DNA from: Tritrichomonas musculus
Taxonomy: Eukaryota > Parabasalia > Tritrichomonadida > Tritrichomonadidae
Assembly: GCA_039105265.1 (NCBI GenBank)
Contig: JAPFFF010000008.1
Span: forward strand, 4,774,001-4,838,000
Direction of reading: 5' to 3'
DNA length: 64,000 nucleotides
Shown here piece by piece: positions 1 to 8,109 of this stretch. The stretch's first letter is position 1. Each line of letters starts with the position of its first letter. Below the pieces are notes generated by a model, which worked only from the letters and a program-made list of their open reading frames with translations, was not told the DNA's origin and searched no databases. The translations under genes were made by a program, and so were the position numbers.

Positions 1-379
1 TTAATTTTTTAATTTTAAAGAGATATTGAGAAAAATTAAATTCAGTCACAGATCTCAATCTTCAAAATTCTTCTTTTTTTCCATATAATGAAAATGCGAA
101 TACAAAAGCCAAGAGATAAATTTGTTTTGTTTTTCAAATTTATTATAGCAAGCTAATATCTTGAATTTTTATAAAATATTAATAAACCTTAGAATAATTT
201 AATACTCATTCTATACTATTAGCAAAAAATTGAAATTTTGAAAAAATCATGTAGTCACAGAAAAAGTTATATAATTATCGATGTCACTTTTTTGACAAAT
301 AATTAAAATATAAAATATTCTTATAAGATGATATATTTTAATAAAAGCATAAAATTATTGTTCATTTTTACTCCTACTT
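1..379. other. AT-rich DNA without a recognisable gene
   Basis: No long ORF, RNA gene or repeat boundary could be recognised here. The stretch is AT-rich and leads into the terminus-like motif at 380. Confidence 0.6.
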
Positions 380-411
380 TGAGATGCTACACTTAAGTGG
401 AACGACCTATA
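380..411 (+). repeat. Transposon terminus-like motif (MULE-associated)
   Basis: The 32 bases run TGAGATGCTAC, then a variable block, then TGGAACGACCTATA. The reverse complement of the same pattern occurs at 62133-62163, just beyond the decayed MULE transposase, where it is placed as a right-hand end. It is therefore probably a terminal inverted repeat from a related element. No partner end was seen nearby, so this looks like a solitary end. Confidence 0.5.
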
Positions 412-478
412 TTTAAAATCTCATAGTCATTTATAAAGCCTTTTAATGGAACAAAGCTCATTTTTCAAATACAAAAAA

Positions 479-778
479 TTAATCTAATGGTCGTTCACCA
501 AATTCTTGGAAGTCATGTTTTCTCGTATTGTTATTCAGTATATATCGAATACACCAGCTGTTTCTACGTGGCACTTCTAAATGAGCATTATGACCAAATA
601 AGCTCTTAACACACTTCATATCTTCTGGATTTTTGAAATAAATGAATGCATGACCATGATATCTGCCATTCTCACAAGTATCCTCACATGTACATAGATA
701 AGTGGAGTTATCTGGCAGTTCTTTAGGGTATTCATGTGTCCAGAATGTGATCATATAGTTCCTTCTTTTTCCCCACAT
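479..778 (-). pseudogene. CRESS-DNA Rep endonuclease domain fossil
   Basis: The 99 residues resemble the HUH endonuclease part of replication initiators of CRESS-DNA viruses and related plasmids. They carry a start-proximal WTHEYP stretch, a YHGHAFIYF segment matching the metal-binding HUH motif, and a WCIRYILN segment where the family keeps its catalytic Tyr motif, ending in an FGERP stretch like the usual domain end. No superfamily 3 helicase part is seen beside it, so this is a partial, broken element. Rep-like genes are known as integrated fossils in other parasitic protists. Age cannot be judged from one copy. A terminus-like motif (380-411) lies on one side and a palindromic GC-richer segment (866-911) on the other. 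Confidence 0.6.
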
Positions 779-865
779 TTGTTTTTGATATGAAGAAAAA
801 AATATAAAAATAAAAATAAAAATAGAGAAAAAAAATTTATAAATGGCCTTGGTGAAATCATCGGC

Positions 866-911
866 GCAGTTAGGTCTGGGCGACCGTTAAGGGCGCACAG
901 CCTAACGTATA
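866..911. repeat. GC-rich imperfect palindrome shared with 9553-9592
   Basis: GTTAGG-T-CTG near 871 can pair with CAGCCTAAC ending at 906, giving a stem of about nine pairs with one bulge around a GC-rich loop. The segment from GTCTGGGCG to TATAC aligns with the centre of the foldback element at 9553-9592, where the 17 bases AGGGCGCACAGCCTAAC are identical. It lies upstream of the Rep fossil in its reading direction. Whether it was a replication origin, a transcript hairpin or a piece of a dispersed repeat is not known. Confidence 0.45.
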
Positions 912-1086
912 CTACTAACTCAACGTAATTTAACACCTAATCAAGCGTGGGACAGCATGCCACACTATATTGGACAAGATGATGCTAATTATATTTATTA
1001 TTAAGATTTAATCAATAAACATCATTTGACTTATATGATTATTATTATTTTTTTTTTTTTTTTTTTAATTATGGTTTGATATAAAA

Positions 1087-1834
1087 GGGGAATACTTATC
1101 GCCCCCGATACTTATTGACCCCGGAGGTTAAGGTCAATATTGACCTTGTATCGTACATCAGAAAAAAAAGTTCGAAACTTTTTTGCACTTTTGCAAAAAA
1201 TACCATGAGTAGCTACACATGCTTTTTTCACATTTTTTCTGATAAAAAAAAATATAAACGTATTATTTTAGTTTAAGTTGATATTGATTTTTATTATAAG
1301 TACTCACTAATAAACAAGCATTCACAAGTATTTTATATATTATCAATTATTCTTTTTGTTACTTTCTAGCAAGAAAAACTAGAATCATCATCATAATTTA
1401 AATTAAATATTAGCTTAATTGAAATCAAATGCGCAATCCGGGTGAATAGCAATAAATATAGACTGTATCTCTTATAATAAAATGAGTCCTTTGTGATTTT
1501 GAAAGAATATAATATCAAATATTAATAATATAAGTGAAACTTTGAAATTTGCGTAATTAAATGCTTTAAAATAATAAAATGATGGCGTAAAAAATACTTT
1601 TGGTTGACTGTTTATTTAGTAGATGCTTAAAATAAAGACCAAAATCGAATTATAAAAAAAAACGTTTATAATTTTTTTTACTCGAAAAAATGAGAAAAAA
1701 GCATTAGCTACTCATGGTATTTTTCGCAAAAGTGCAAAAAAGTTTCGAACTTTTTTTTCTGATGTACGATACAAGGTCAATATTGACCTTAACCTCCCGG
1801 GGTCAATAAGTATTGGGGGCGATAAGTATTCCCC
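1087..1834. mobile_element. MITE with ~170-bp TIRs and 9-bp TSD (MULE type)
   Basis: The element starts GGGGAATACTTATCGCCCCC and ends with its reverse complement. The inverted repeats can be followed for about 170 bp on each side (about 1087-1260 and 1665-1834) with few mismatches. It is flanked by an exact 9-bp direct repeat GATATAAAA at 1078-1086 and 1835-1843. Nine-base target duplications and long TIRs are usual for Mutator-like elements. The 400-bp centre holds no ORF, so it must have been moved by a transposase encoded elsewhere. The close match of the TIRs and TSDs suggests a fairly recent insertion. Confidence 0.85.
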
Positions 1835-1913
1835 GATATAAAATTTTACTGTAAAATTAACTGAAAACCATATTAAAAATAGCTGTTTATTTCAAAATGA
1901 TGTTTTTATAAAA

Positions 1914-2083
1914 ATTGAATTATGTATTATTTGTTCAATATAAATGAAATAACGTTTGGATAGCAGAAAGAGTTATGGATCATTCTGGTTATTGTGTTGT
2001 TTTCTTCTTTGAGTCGTTCGATGTTTGCGTTGTAGTGAGAATTGAATTATGTATTATTTGTTCAATATAAATGAAATAACGTT
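1914..2083. repeat. Pair of 43-bp direct repeats, 84 bp apart
   Basis: The same 43 bases, starting ATTGAATTATGTATTATTTG and ending AAATAACGTT, occur at 1914-1956 and 2041-2083 without mismatch. The 84 bp between them have no ORF. It could be a local tandem duplication of a 127-bp unit whose second part was not copied. Confidence 0.75.
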
Positions 2084-2085
2084 AA

Positions 2086-2316
2086 AATTTTAGAGGTGTA
2101 AAATGGAATTTAAAACTTTTTGAATACATTTTTTTGAATGGTTTACAGGAACATTTTTCTCTTATAACACATTTTAAAAAAAATAAACCCATTCAAAAAG
2201 TTGCCATAAATAGTATAAAAATGATCGTTAAGGAGAAAAATTTATTATATTTGGCAAAAACTTTTTCCGAAAAGCTATCTTTCAAAGTTTTATTCTCTGA
2301 GTTCTTTCAATATTGA
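2086..2316 (+). pseudogene. 3' end of an unrecognised gene (77-codon remnant)
   Basis: The frame is open from 2086 to a stop at 2314-2316, but it has no suitable ATG near its beginning. It reads as helix-forming, Lys/Leu/Phe-rich protein ending SEFFQY. A second, more decayed copy of the same end lies in opposite orientation directly downstream: read on the minus strand it ends YEFSQY and holds in-frame stops. The alignment of the two ends supports former coding sequence. The style resembles the trichomonad ARM-like helical proteins, but the family is not identified. Confidence 0.4.
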
Positions 2317-2535
2317 TAAGTTTACAAAAAAATTGGAAACTAGTCCCTTAAAATTCTTTTTCTTTAAGGGACCACTATCATATTTTTTTGTAAACATTTC
2401 AATATTGAGAAAACTCATAGAAAAGAAAATTCAATAGTTGTTATCTCGGAAAAAGTTTAAAACTTTAAAATTTCACCATTCCGATCATTTTTGTAAAATT
2501 TTTACTCCTTTCAACTTTTTAATTTTTATTGAAAA
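2160..2535. repeat. Tail-to-tail inverted duplication of a gene end
   Basis: The plus strand from about 2160 to 2352 aligns with the minus strand from about 2535 back to 2364. The best core is 2293-2422, which could fold into a hairpin with arms of about 60 bases around a short loop near 2353-2363. Shared landmarks are AAAAATGATCG, ACTTTTTCCGA, TCAATATTGA, GTTTACAAAAAAAT and CCCTTAAA. The 13 bases TAGTGGTCCCTTA of the right arm also occur at 12849-12861, just beyond the hAT element, so a third piece may exist there. Confidence 0.6.
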
Positions 2536-2748
2536 AAGGGAATAGGCTTAAAAGAAGAATAGAAATAAATGATATGTAATTTATATAACAGGGATGGCTA
2601 CCGTTACTAATCGGTAAACATTTAAACGTTCTCTACCGTACCGGTACTACCTTTAAAACTGCCAGTATAGGGTAATACCAGTACTTTTACCGATTTACCG
2701 GGAGAAATGTTACCGGAAATGAAGTGAAGCTTTCAGTAAAACATCGGT

Positions 2749-3130
2749 ATTTATTTATTAATGATATTTATAACATATTTTTCAAAAAAGCATTCTAATT
2801 TAAACATGTTTGATGCTTTTATAATGTCAAATAAAAATTTCAGTTTTATTATATAATTCTATTTTATTTCATTATATAAATTCTATTTTATATTTAATTA
2901 TCTTAAGATAGATAAATGAACCAAATATATATTGAAAATGAAAATAAACGGCTGTTTTTTATTTTATATTAGAAAAATGAATTTGGATGGATATAGTCAA
3001 TTGATGAAAACAAAACAAAACAAAAAACATAAAGTACACGTGATGATTGACACTCTAATTCCAATAAATATTAAATTAAAACCAATATCTTTTGAGATGA
3101 TAAATTATCTGAGATAAGATGGATATGGTG
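2749..3130. other. AT-rich hAT interior without recognisable gene
   Basis: A 61-codon frame at 2932-3117 is present, but its composition is that of random AT-rich DNA and it resembles nothing known to me. No repeat boundary was seen. Confidence 0.5.
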
Positions 3131-3461
3131 AGGTTTCGAAGTTAACCAACTCAAAGAAAGTCAAATTCCGAACCCACAGAAGCACCACTATAAGTACCAG
3201 TCAAAAGTACTCTAATCGATTTAATCCTACAAGAAAACGACATTCATCAACGTCAACAGAACAAAGAGTTCAAACCAATTCCAGTACCAGGAACTTCGGA
3301 AAACACCAGCGTCGAAATTATCAGGACAATTCATTGCTTCAAGTATGAAGTCAAGAAGCTTACATAGAGTTCAATGAATGACAATATCATTCCAGCCGTC
3401 TTTTTTAAAAAAAGGTTGACATGATAAAACAAGTGATGTCAATGGAAATGAAGTTAGCAAT
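3131..3461 (+). pseudogene. Possible decayed coding remnant before the minisatellite
   Basis: Base composition changes here to more C and G than the surroundings. One plus-strand frame reads as plausible protein between stops (for example VPVKSTLIDLILQENDIHQ, then an EFKPIPVPG stretch). At 3420-3461 the frame that continues into the repeat array reads HDKTSDVNGNEVSND before becoming Asp-rich. No family was recognised. It may be the worn start of a gene whose acidic tail became the minisatellite. Confidence 0.25.
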
Positions 3462-4530
3462 GATGATGACAGAGTTGATGATGATGACAGAGTTGATGAT
3501 GATGACAGAGTTGATGATGATGACAGAGTTGATGATGATGACAGAGTTGATGATGATAGAGTTGATGATGATGACAGAGTTGATGATGAAAGAGTTGATG
3601 ATGATGACAGAGTTGATGATGACAGAGTTGATGATGATAGAGTTGATGATGACAGAGTTGATGATGACAGAGTTGATGATGACAGAGTTGATGATGACAG
3701 AGTTGATGATGACAGAGTTGATGATGATAGAGTTGATGATGATGACAGAGTTGATGATGACAGAGTTGATGATGACAGAGTTGATGATGACAGAGTTGAT
3801 GATGATAGAGTTGATGATGACAGAGTTGATGATGACAGAGTTGATGATGACAGAGTTGATGATGACAGAGTTGATGATGATAGAGTTGATGATGATGACA
3901 GAGTTGATGATGATGACAGAGTTGATGATGACAGAGTTGATGATGACAGAGTTGATGATGACAGAGTTGATGATGATGACAGAGTTGATGATGACAGAGT
4001 TGATGATGATGACAGAGTTGATGATGATGACAGAGTTGATGATGATAGAGTTGATGATGATAGAGTTGATGATGATAGAGTTGATGATGATGACAGAGTT
4101 GATGATGACAGAGTTGATGATGACAGAGTTGATGATGATAGAGTTGATGATGATAGAGTTGATGATGACAGAGTTGATGATGACAGAGTTGATGATGACA
4201 GAGTTGATGATGACAGAGTTGATGATGACAGAGTTGATGATGATGACAGAGTTGATGATGACAGAGTTGATGATGATGACAGAGTTGATGATGATGACAG
4301 AGTTGATGATGACAGAGTTGATGATGACAGAGTTGATGATGATGACAGAGTTGATGATGATGACAGAGTTGATGATGATGACAGAGTTGATGATGACAGA
4401 GTTGATGATGATGACAGAGTTGATGATGATGACAGAGTTGATGATGATGACAGAGTTGATGATGATGACAGAGTTGATGATGATGACAGAGTTGATGATG
4501 ACAGAGTTGATGATTATAGAGTTGATGATA
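3462..4530 (+). repeat. Minisatellite, 15/18-bp units GATGATGACAGAGTT
   Basis: About 65 tandem units of GAT(GAT)GATGACAGAGTT run without interruption, alternating between 15-bp and 18-bp forms with a few GATAGAGTT and GAAAGAGTT variants. Because all units are multiples of three, two frames stay open through the array: one reads repeats of MMTEL and the other reads repeats of DDDRV. The DDDRV frame connects to protein-like sequence upstream and to the next array downstream, but it has no ATG at its start. I treat the array as non-coding or as a remnant of an acidic repeat protein. Confidence 0.8.
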
Positions 4531-4535
4531 ATGAT

Positions 4536-4750
4536 ATGTTGATGAAGGATATGTTGATGAAGGATATGTTGATGAAGGATATGTTGATGAAGGATATGGT
4601 GATGAAGGATATGTTGATGAAGGATATGTTGATGAAGGATATGGTGATGAAGGATACGGTGATGAAGGATATGGTGATGAAGGATATGGTGATGAAGGAT
4701 ATGGTGATGAAGGATATGGTGATGAAGGATATGGTGATGAAGGATATGGT
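4536..4750 (+). repeat. Minisatellite, 15-bp units GATATGGTGATGAAG
   Basis: About 14 tandem 15-bp units follow directly after the first array. A shift from GATATGTTGATGAAG to GATATGGTGATGAAG occurs along it. Frames reading MVMKD and YGDEG are both open over most of the array. The shared GATGA core suggests that both arrays grew from related sequence. Confidence 0.8.
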
Positions 4751-4975
4751 GATGATGAACGCGGTGATGATTGAATGCGATGGCGAAGGATGCAGTGATG
4801 ATGAATGCTGTGATGATTGAATGCGGTGATGATTGAAAGCTTTGATGATGAATGCGGTGATGATTGAATGCGGTGATGATTGAATGCGGTGATGATGAAT
4901 GCGGCGACGAAGGATGCTGTGATGATGAATGCTGTGATGATTGATACGATGCAGATGAATGTGGTGATGGAAAAT
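4751..4975 (+). repeat. Degenerate GATGATTGAATGCGGT array
   Basis: The units here are imperfect: GATGATGAATGC(G/T)GT and GATGATTGAATGCGGT alternate, with lengths of 15-16 bp that break the reading frame. This is the worn edge of the minisatellite block. Confidence 0.7.
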
Positions 4976-5074
4976 GAGTTAGATGAAATTATAATTTATG
5001 ACTAAAGAGATAATTATTAATAAATTATTAAATATAAAATTAATTGTTTATTAATTATTTGGTTGATGAACTAT

Positions 5075-6907
5075 TTAGTCAAAAATGCAAAATTTGTCAG
5101 CAAGTTCCTGGTTTGACATAACGATTATTTGCGATTCAGCCACATCTTCCATCAACTTCATTCTATCTCTGGTTAGAACACGACCTGCTTTTGAAAAAAA
5201 ACGTTCTGCCGAGCACGATGTACAGAATGCACTGAGAATGCCAATGGCTACTTGGCACAGAATTGGATCTATTCCTGAATCCAATCTGGACTTCCAAAAC
5301 CTAAACAGAGCTTTTCCAATTGAATCTTCTTTGTCGTTTTCGTCAATATCGGGATACACGATTCCCATATCCAATATTCTCTGTATTGGACTTTTTTTGC
5401 GATGCTTTTTTTCTAACTGAGGATTCAAGTAATTTAATGTTTTATTATTTATACTCTTTTCATCGCTTTCGTTCCATCCAAGTTCTTTCATTTTATTTTC
5501 AATAAATTCGATTCCTTTGTCAACATTTATGTGATCTTTTTCAACATATGGATTGAGCCAAACAGCTGCATCGTAAAGTGGATGAAATTGTTCATCATAT
5601 ATATTCATCATCAATTCAAAATTCTTCTTGAACTTTGTAATATTTGGTTGAAACAAATCAGATGGAAGATTTTCAATTGTTGTTTTAATTCGATGCATTG
5701 TATTTATTACAAATGAGATTGTCCCAAATTCATCACTTTCCAAAATCTTGATTCCCGATTTATAAATTTTCAAAAGAGGTAGAATTAATTCAATAAACTC
5801 CCAATGCTTTTGTTGTAATCTGATTATTGTTTCATCTTTTTCCTCATAATATGTATTTATTGATTCTTGAGCATTCACCAATGATTTTAATGATTCGTAG
5901 AGAGAAATCCATCGTATTTCTGTAAAAGAAACAACATGAGGATCGTTGATATCATCACGAAGTGCAGCATAGCATTCAGAAGATTTCAAAGAATGGATGG
6001 TAAATGAAATTTCATCAATGATGTCCTTTGATGGTTTTAAGAATTTTTTCATTAAATTTGAGATCAAATGGCAGGCGCATGGTAATCGTGAGATATTAGA
6101 ATATGTAAAAGTGTTAAGCATCAGATTACAGTTATCAGAAACTGCATTCATCACTTTATTTCTAATCGAGTATTGATCCAAAATTGAATTCATGATATCA
6201 TTTAAATCTTCACCAGACAAATGGACCTGACAAATCCTTCTAAGTGATAAAAACAAAACTTTACTTTCCCCATCAAATATACACTTTGCAGTCATTCCGA
6301 GATATCTTCTTTTGTTGAGATCCGACCACTCATCCACAGCAATCGAAATAAAAGATCCTGAATTTAATATATATTTCATTTGAGCTTTAGCTTTCTTTGA
6401 AATTTCATCACATTTTTCTACTAAATCTTTCCTATTTCCTAAATGTTTTAAGCAACTTTGAATATCTTTATCGGCTACCATTGCAAATGGTCTTCCAGTT
6501 TTTAATATCATTTTTTTAATCTTGGTAGAAATGAGTTGATCAATTTCGTCTGGTATATTTATGTTGCCAATTGTATCATTTATTTTATTTATTTCATCGT
6601 TTGTCAAGTCTTCAATTTCATTGGTTTTATTCAAATGGATTGCTTTAATGTGCTTCTTTATGTTACCAATAGTACCTCCTGTTGAAAGCCATTTATTACA
6701 TTTAGGACATGAACAGTAAAATTTCGAATAATTATTATTTAAAACATAAATGCATGAGAATTCAACGCATTGTAGCCAATCATCTGCGTTGATAGTTTTC
6801 ACTAATGGATGACTTTTTGATGCACCTGAAGGAATATCTTGCATTTTTGGTTTTTTAAAATGATTTTCAAAAACACGAACTCGTTGAGTGTCAATGGTAT
6901 TATACAT
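5075..6907 (-). CDS. hAT-family transposase, apparently intact
   Basis: The 610-residue protein has the full hAT layout. A BED-type zinc finger near residues 66-92 shows CPKC followed by HIKAIH. An RNase-H-like core follows, with the first acidic residue in AVDEWSD and the second in AVSDNC. The C-terminal dimerisation region contains the catalytic Glu in CSAERFFSKAGR. The protein would bind the ends of its element and catalyse cut-and-paste transposition in the nucleus. No frame break is seen and the start ATG is clear, so it may still be active. It lies inside the element bounded by CAGGGATGG ends and is flanked by the minisatellite and by a captured gene piece. Confidence 0.92.
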   Translation of the reverse strand: MYNTIDTQRVRVFENHFKKPKMQDIPSGASKSHPLVKTINADDWLQCVEFSCIYVLNNNYSKFYCSCPKCNKWLSTGGTIGNIKKHIKAIHLNKTNEIEDLTNDEINKINDTIGNINIPDEIDQLISTKIKKMILKTGRPFAMVADKDIQSCLKHLGNRKDLVEKCDEISKKAKAQMKYILNSGSFISIAVDEWSDLNKRRYLGMTAKCIFDGESKVLFLSLRRICQVHLSGEDLNDIMNSILDQYSIRNKVMNAVSDNCNLMLNTFTYSNISRLPCACHLISNLMKKFLKPSKDIIDEISFTIHSLKSSECYAALRDDINDPHVVSFTEIRWISLYESLKSLVNAQESINTYYEEKDETIIRLQQKHWEFIELILPLLKIYKSGIKILESDEFGTISFVINTMHRIKTTIENLPSDLFQPNITKFKKNFELMMNIYDEQFHPLYDAAVWLNPYVEKDHINVDKGIEFIENKMKELGWNESDEKSINNKTLNYLNPQLEKKHRKKSPIQRILDMGIVYPDIDENDKEDSIGKALFRFWKSRLDSGIDPILCQVAIGILSAFCTSCSAERFFSKAGRVLTRDRMKLMEDVAESQIIVMSNQELADKFCIFD

Positions 6908-7294
6908 TTAAAAATGAAGTGATATAAGTTATTGTCGAATTCTTTAAAGAATTTTGGCCAAAAAATTTTGTCAGAATATTTTAATGACTTGTCAGAAAAT
7001 TTTAATTGAATTTTGAATAAAAATTTTTTTCAATAAAATTCTGACATAATTTTTTTAGAAAACATAAAAATTTTCATTCAAACCTTAATGTAAAAATTTT
7101 TAAAAGATAAGTATGAGATTCATTAATAAAATTTTATTAACAATGTTTTGAAAAATATATTTCAATCATAAAGCTGACATTTTTAATGGACATTCTTTTA
7201 ATAATAAATTTCATTATTCAAATTATTTCGATACATTTAATTTAAGAAACGTATTTGTAAGAACACTTCATTTCTTTTTAGCTCATCATTCTTC
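6908..7294. other. AT-rich spacer between transposase and gene piece
   Basis: This stretch holds no ORF of note. It has repeated AATTTT(G/C)TCAGAA and TTCTGACA blocks in both orientations (about 6955-7060), which are short inverted repeats of unknown role. It is also the divergent promoter space of the two flanking genes. Confidence 0.5.
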
Positions 7295-8089
7295 ATGATT
7301 TACAAAAACGATCAAGAAACCAATATTTTTTTTGATTATATAGAAAAAGATGGAGAATATTCAGATGGTGAAATAATGGAGCAGGGGTTTGACCAATTCA
7401 TTATAGAAGATTTTTTGGAACTGGAAGAAAAATCGGCAGTAATTTCATATATATTTCATCATACAAAAAGAACACAATTTGATAATAATGATACAAACAA
7501 GATATTGCAAAGAATAATCCAACTAGATGAAATACATGAAAACATAGTAATTGCATTGATAAAGTTTATCAATACACATGACTTATCAAAAGATGCTAAT
7601 TATGATCTTTTTGCTGAAATATTAATCACTAACTTTCAGGTAACAAATTTGTTTTTAATTGTATTAGCATCTTTGATCATTACATCTGAAAAAATGATTG
7701 TAAAATCCGAATTCATTAGTAGCTTGCTTGAAAGTGATAATATATATACTGAAGAATTTTGGATATTTTGCATTTGTTATAGGAAAATTGAAATGAACTT
7801 CAAATCTAATTCATTAATTCAAATTGGGATGATTGAAACAATAAGTATTTTTTTACAAAATTATGGACAAAATCCAACAATTTCCATCAAAATGGTTCAA
7901 AATGTATTTAAAGTACTTTTATCAATTTTGGAAATTGAATCAATTCCTTTATTTTTAAAAAAATATCATAATATTATTGATGCTGCACATTATTTCAAAG
8001 AAATTTTGGTTGAATGTTGCATTTTTCTTTTACTTTTTGATGAAAATGACATTATATTGGACTCTATTCCTTTTTCAATCAATTTGTAA
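7295..8089 (+). pseudogene. ARM-like helical protein piece inside the hAT element
   Basis: The 264 codons begin at an ATG preceded by a TTCATTCTTC-like stretch and encode an Asn/Ile-rich, all-helical protein with an acidic N-terminus (EKDGEYSDGE). Its style matches the ARM-like protein at 52860-54551, but I could not align them securely. The frame stops just before the foldback insertion at 8110. A neighbouring frame continues with SICKKTLDILG, which suggests a frameshift near 8085 and a gene that was once longer. The sequence on the far side of the foldback (from 11249) does not continue it. It is probably a truncated cellular gene captured by the hAT; function is unknown. Confidence 0.45.
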
Positions 8090-8109
8090 AAAAACATTAG
8101 ATATCTTAG

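Noticed and set aside
751-936. Minus-strand 61-codon frame containing VRLCALNGRPDLTAPMISP
   Set aside because: It looks protein-like for 20 residues but no family was recognised; the other copy of this segment (9553-9592) is stopped soon after VRLCALN, so a conserved non-coding motif is the better reading.
3421-4542. A 373-codon ORF of MMTEL repeats read as a protein gene
   Set aside because: It is the minisatellite read in a frame kept open by unit lengths of multiples of three; the frame starts abruptly, has no non-repeat part, and another frame (DDDRV) is equally open.
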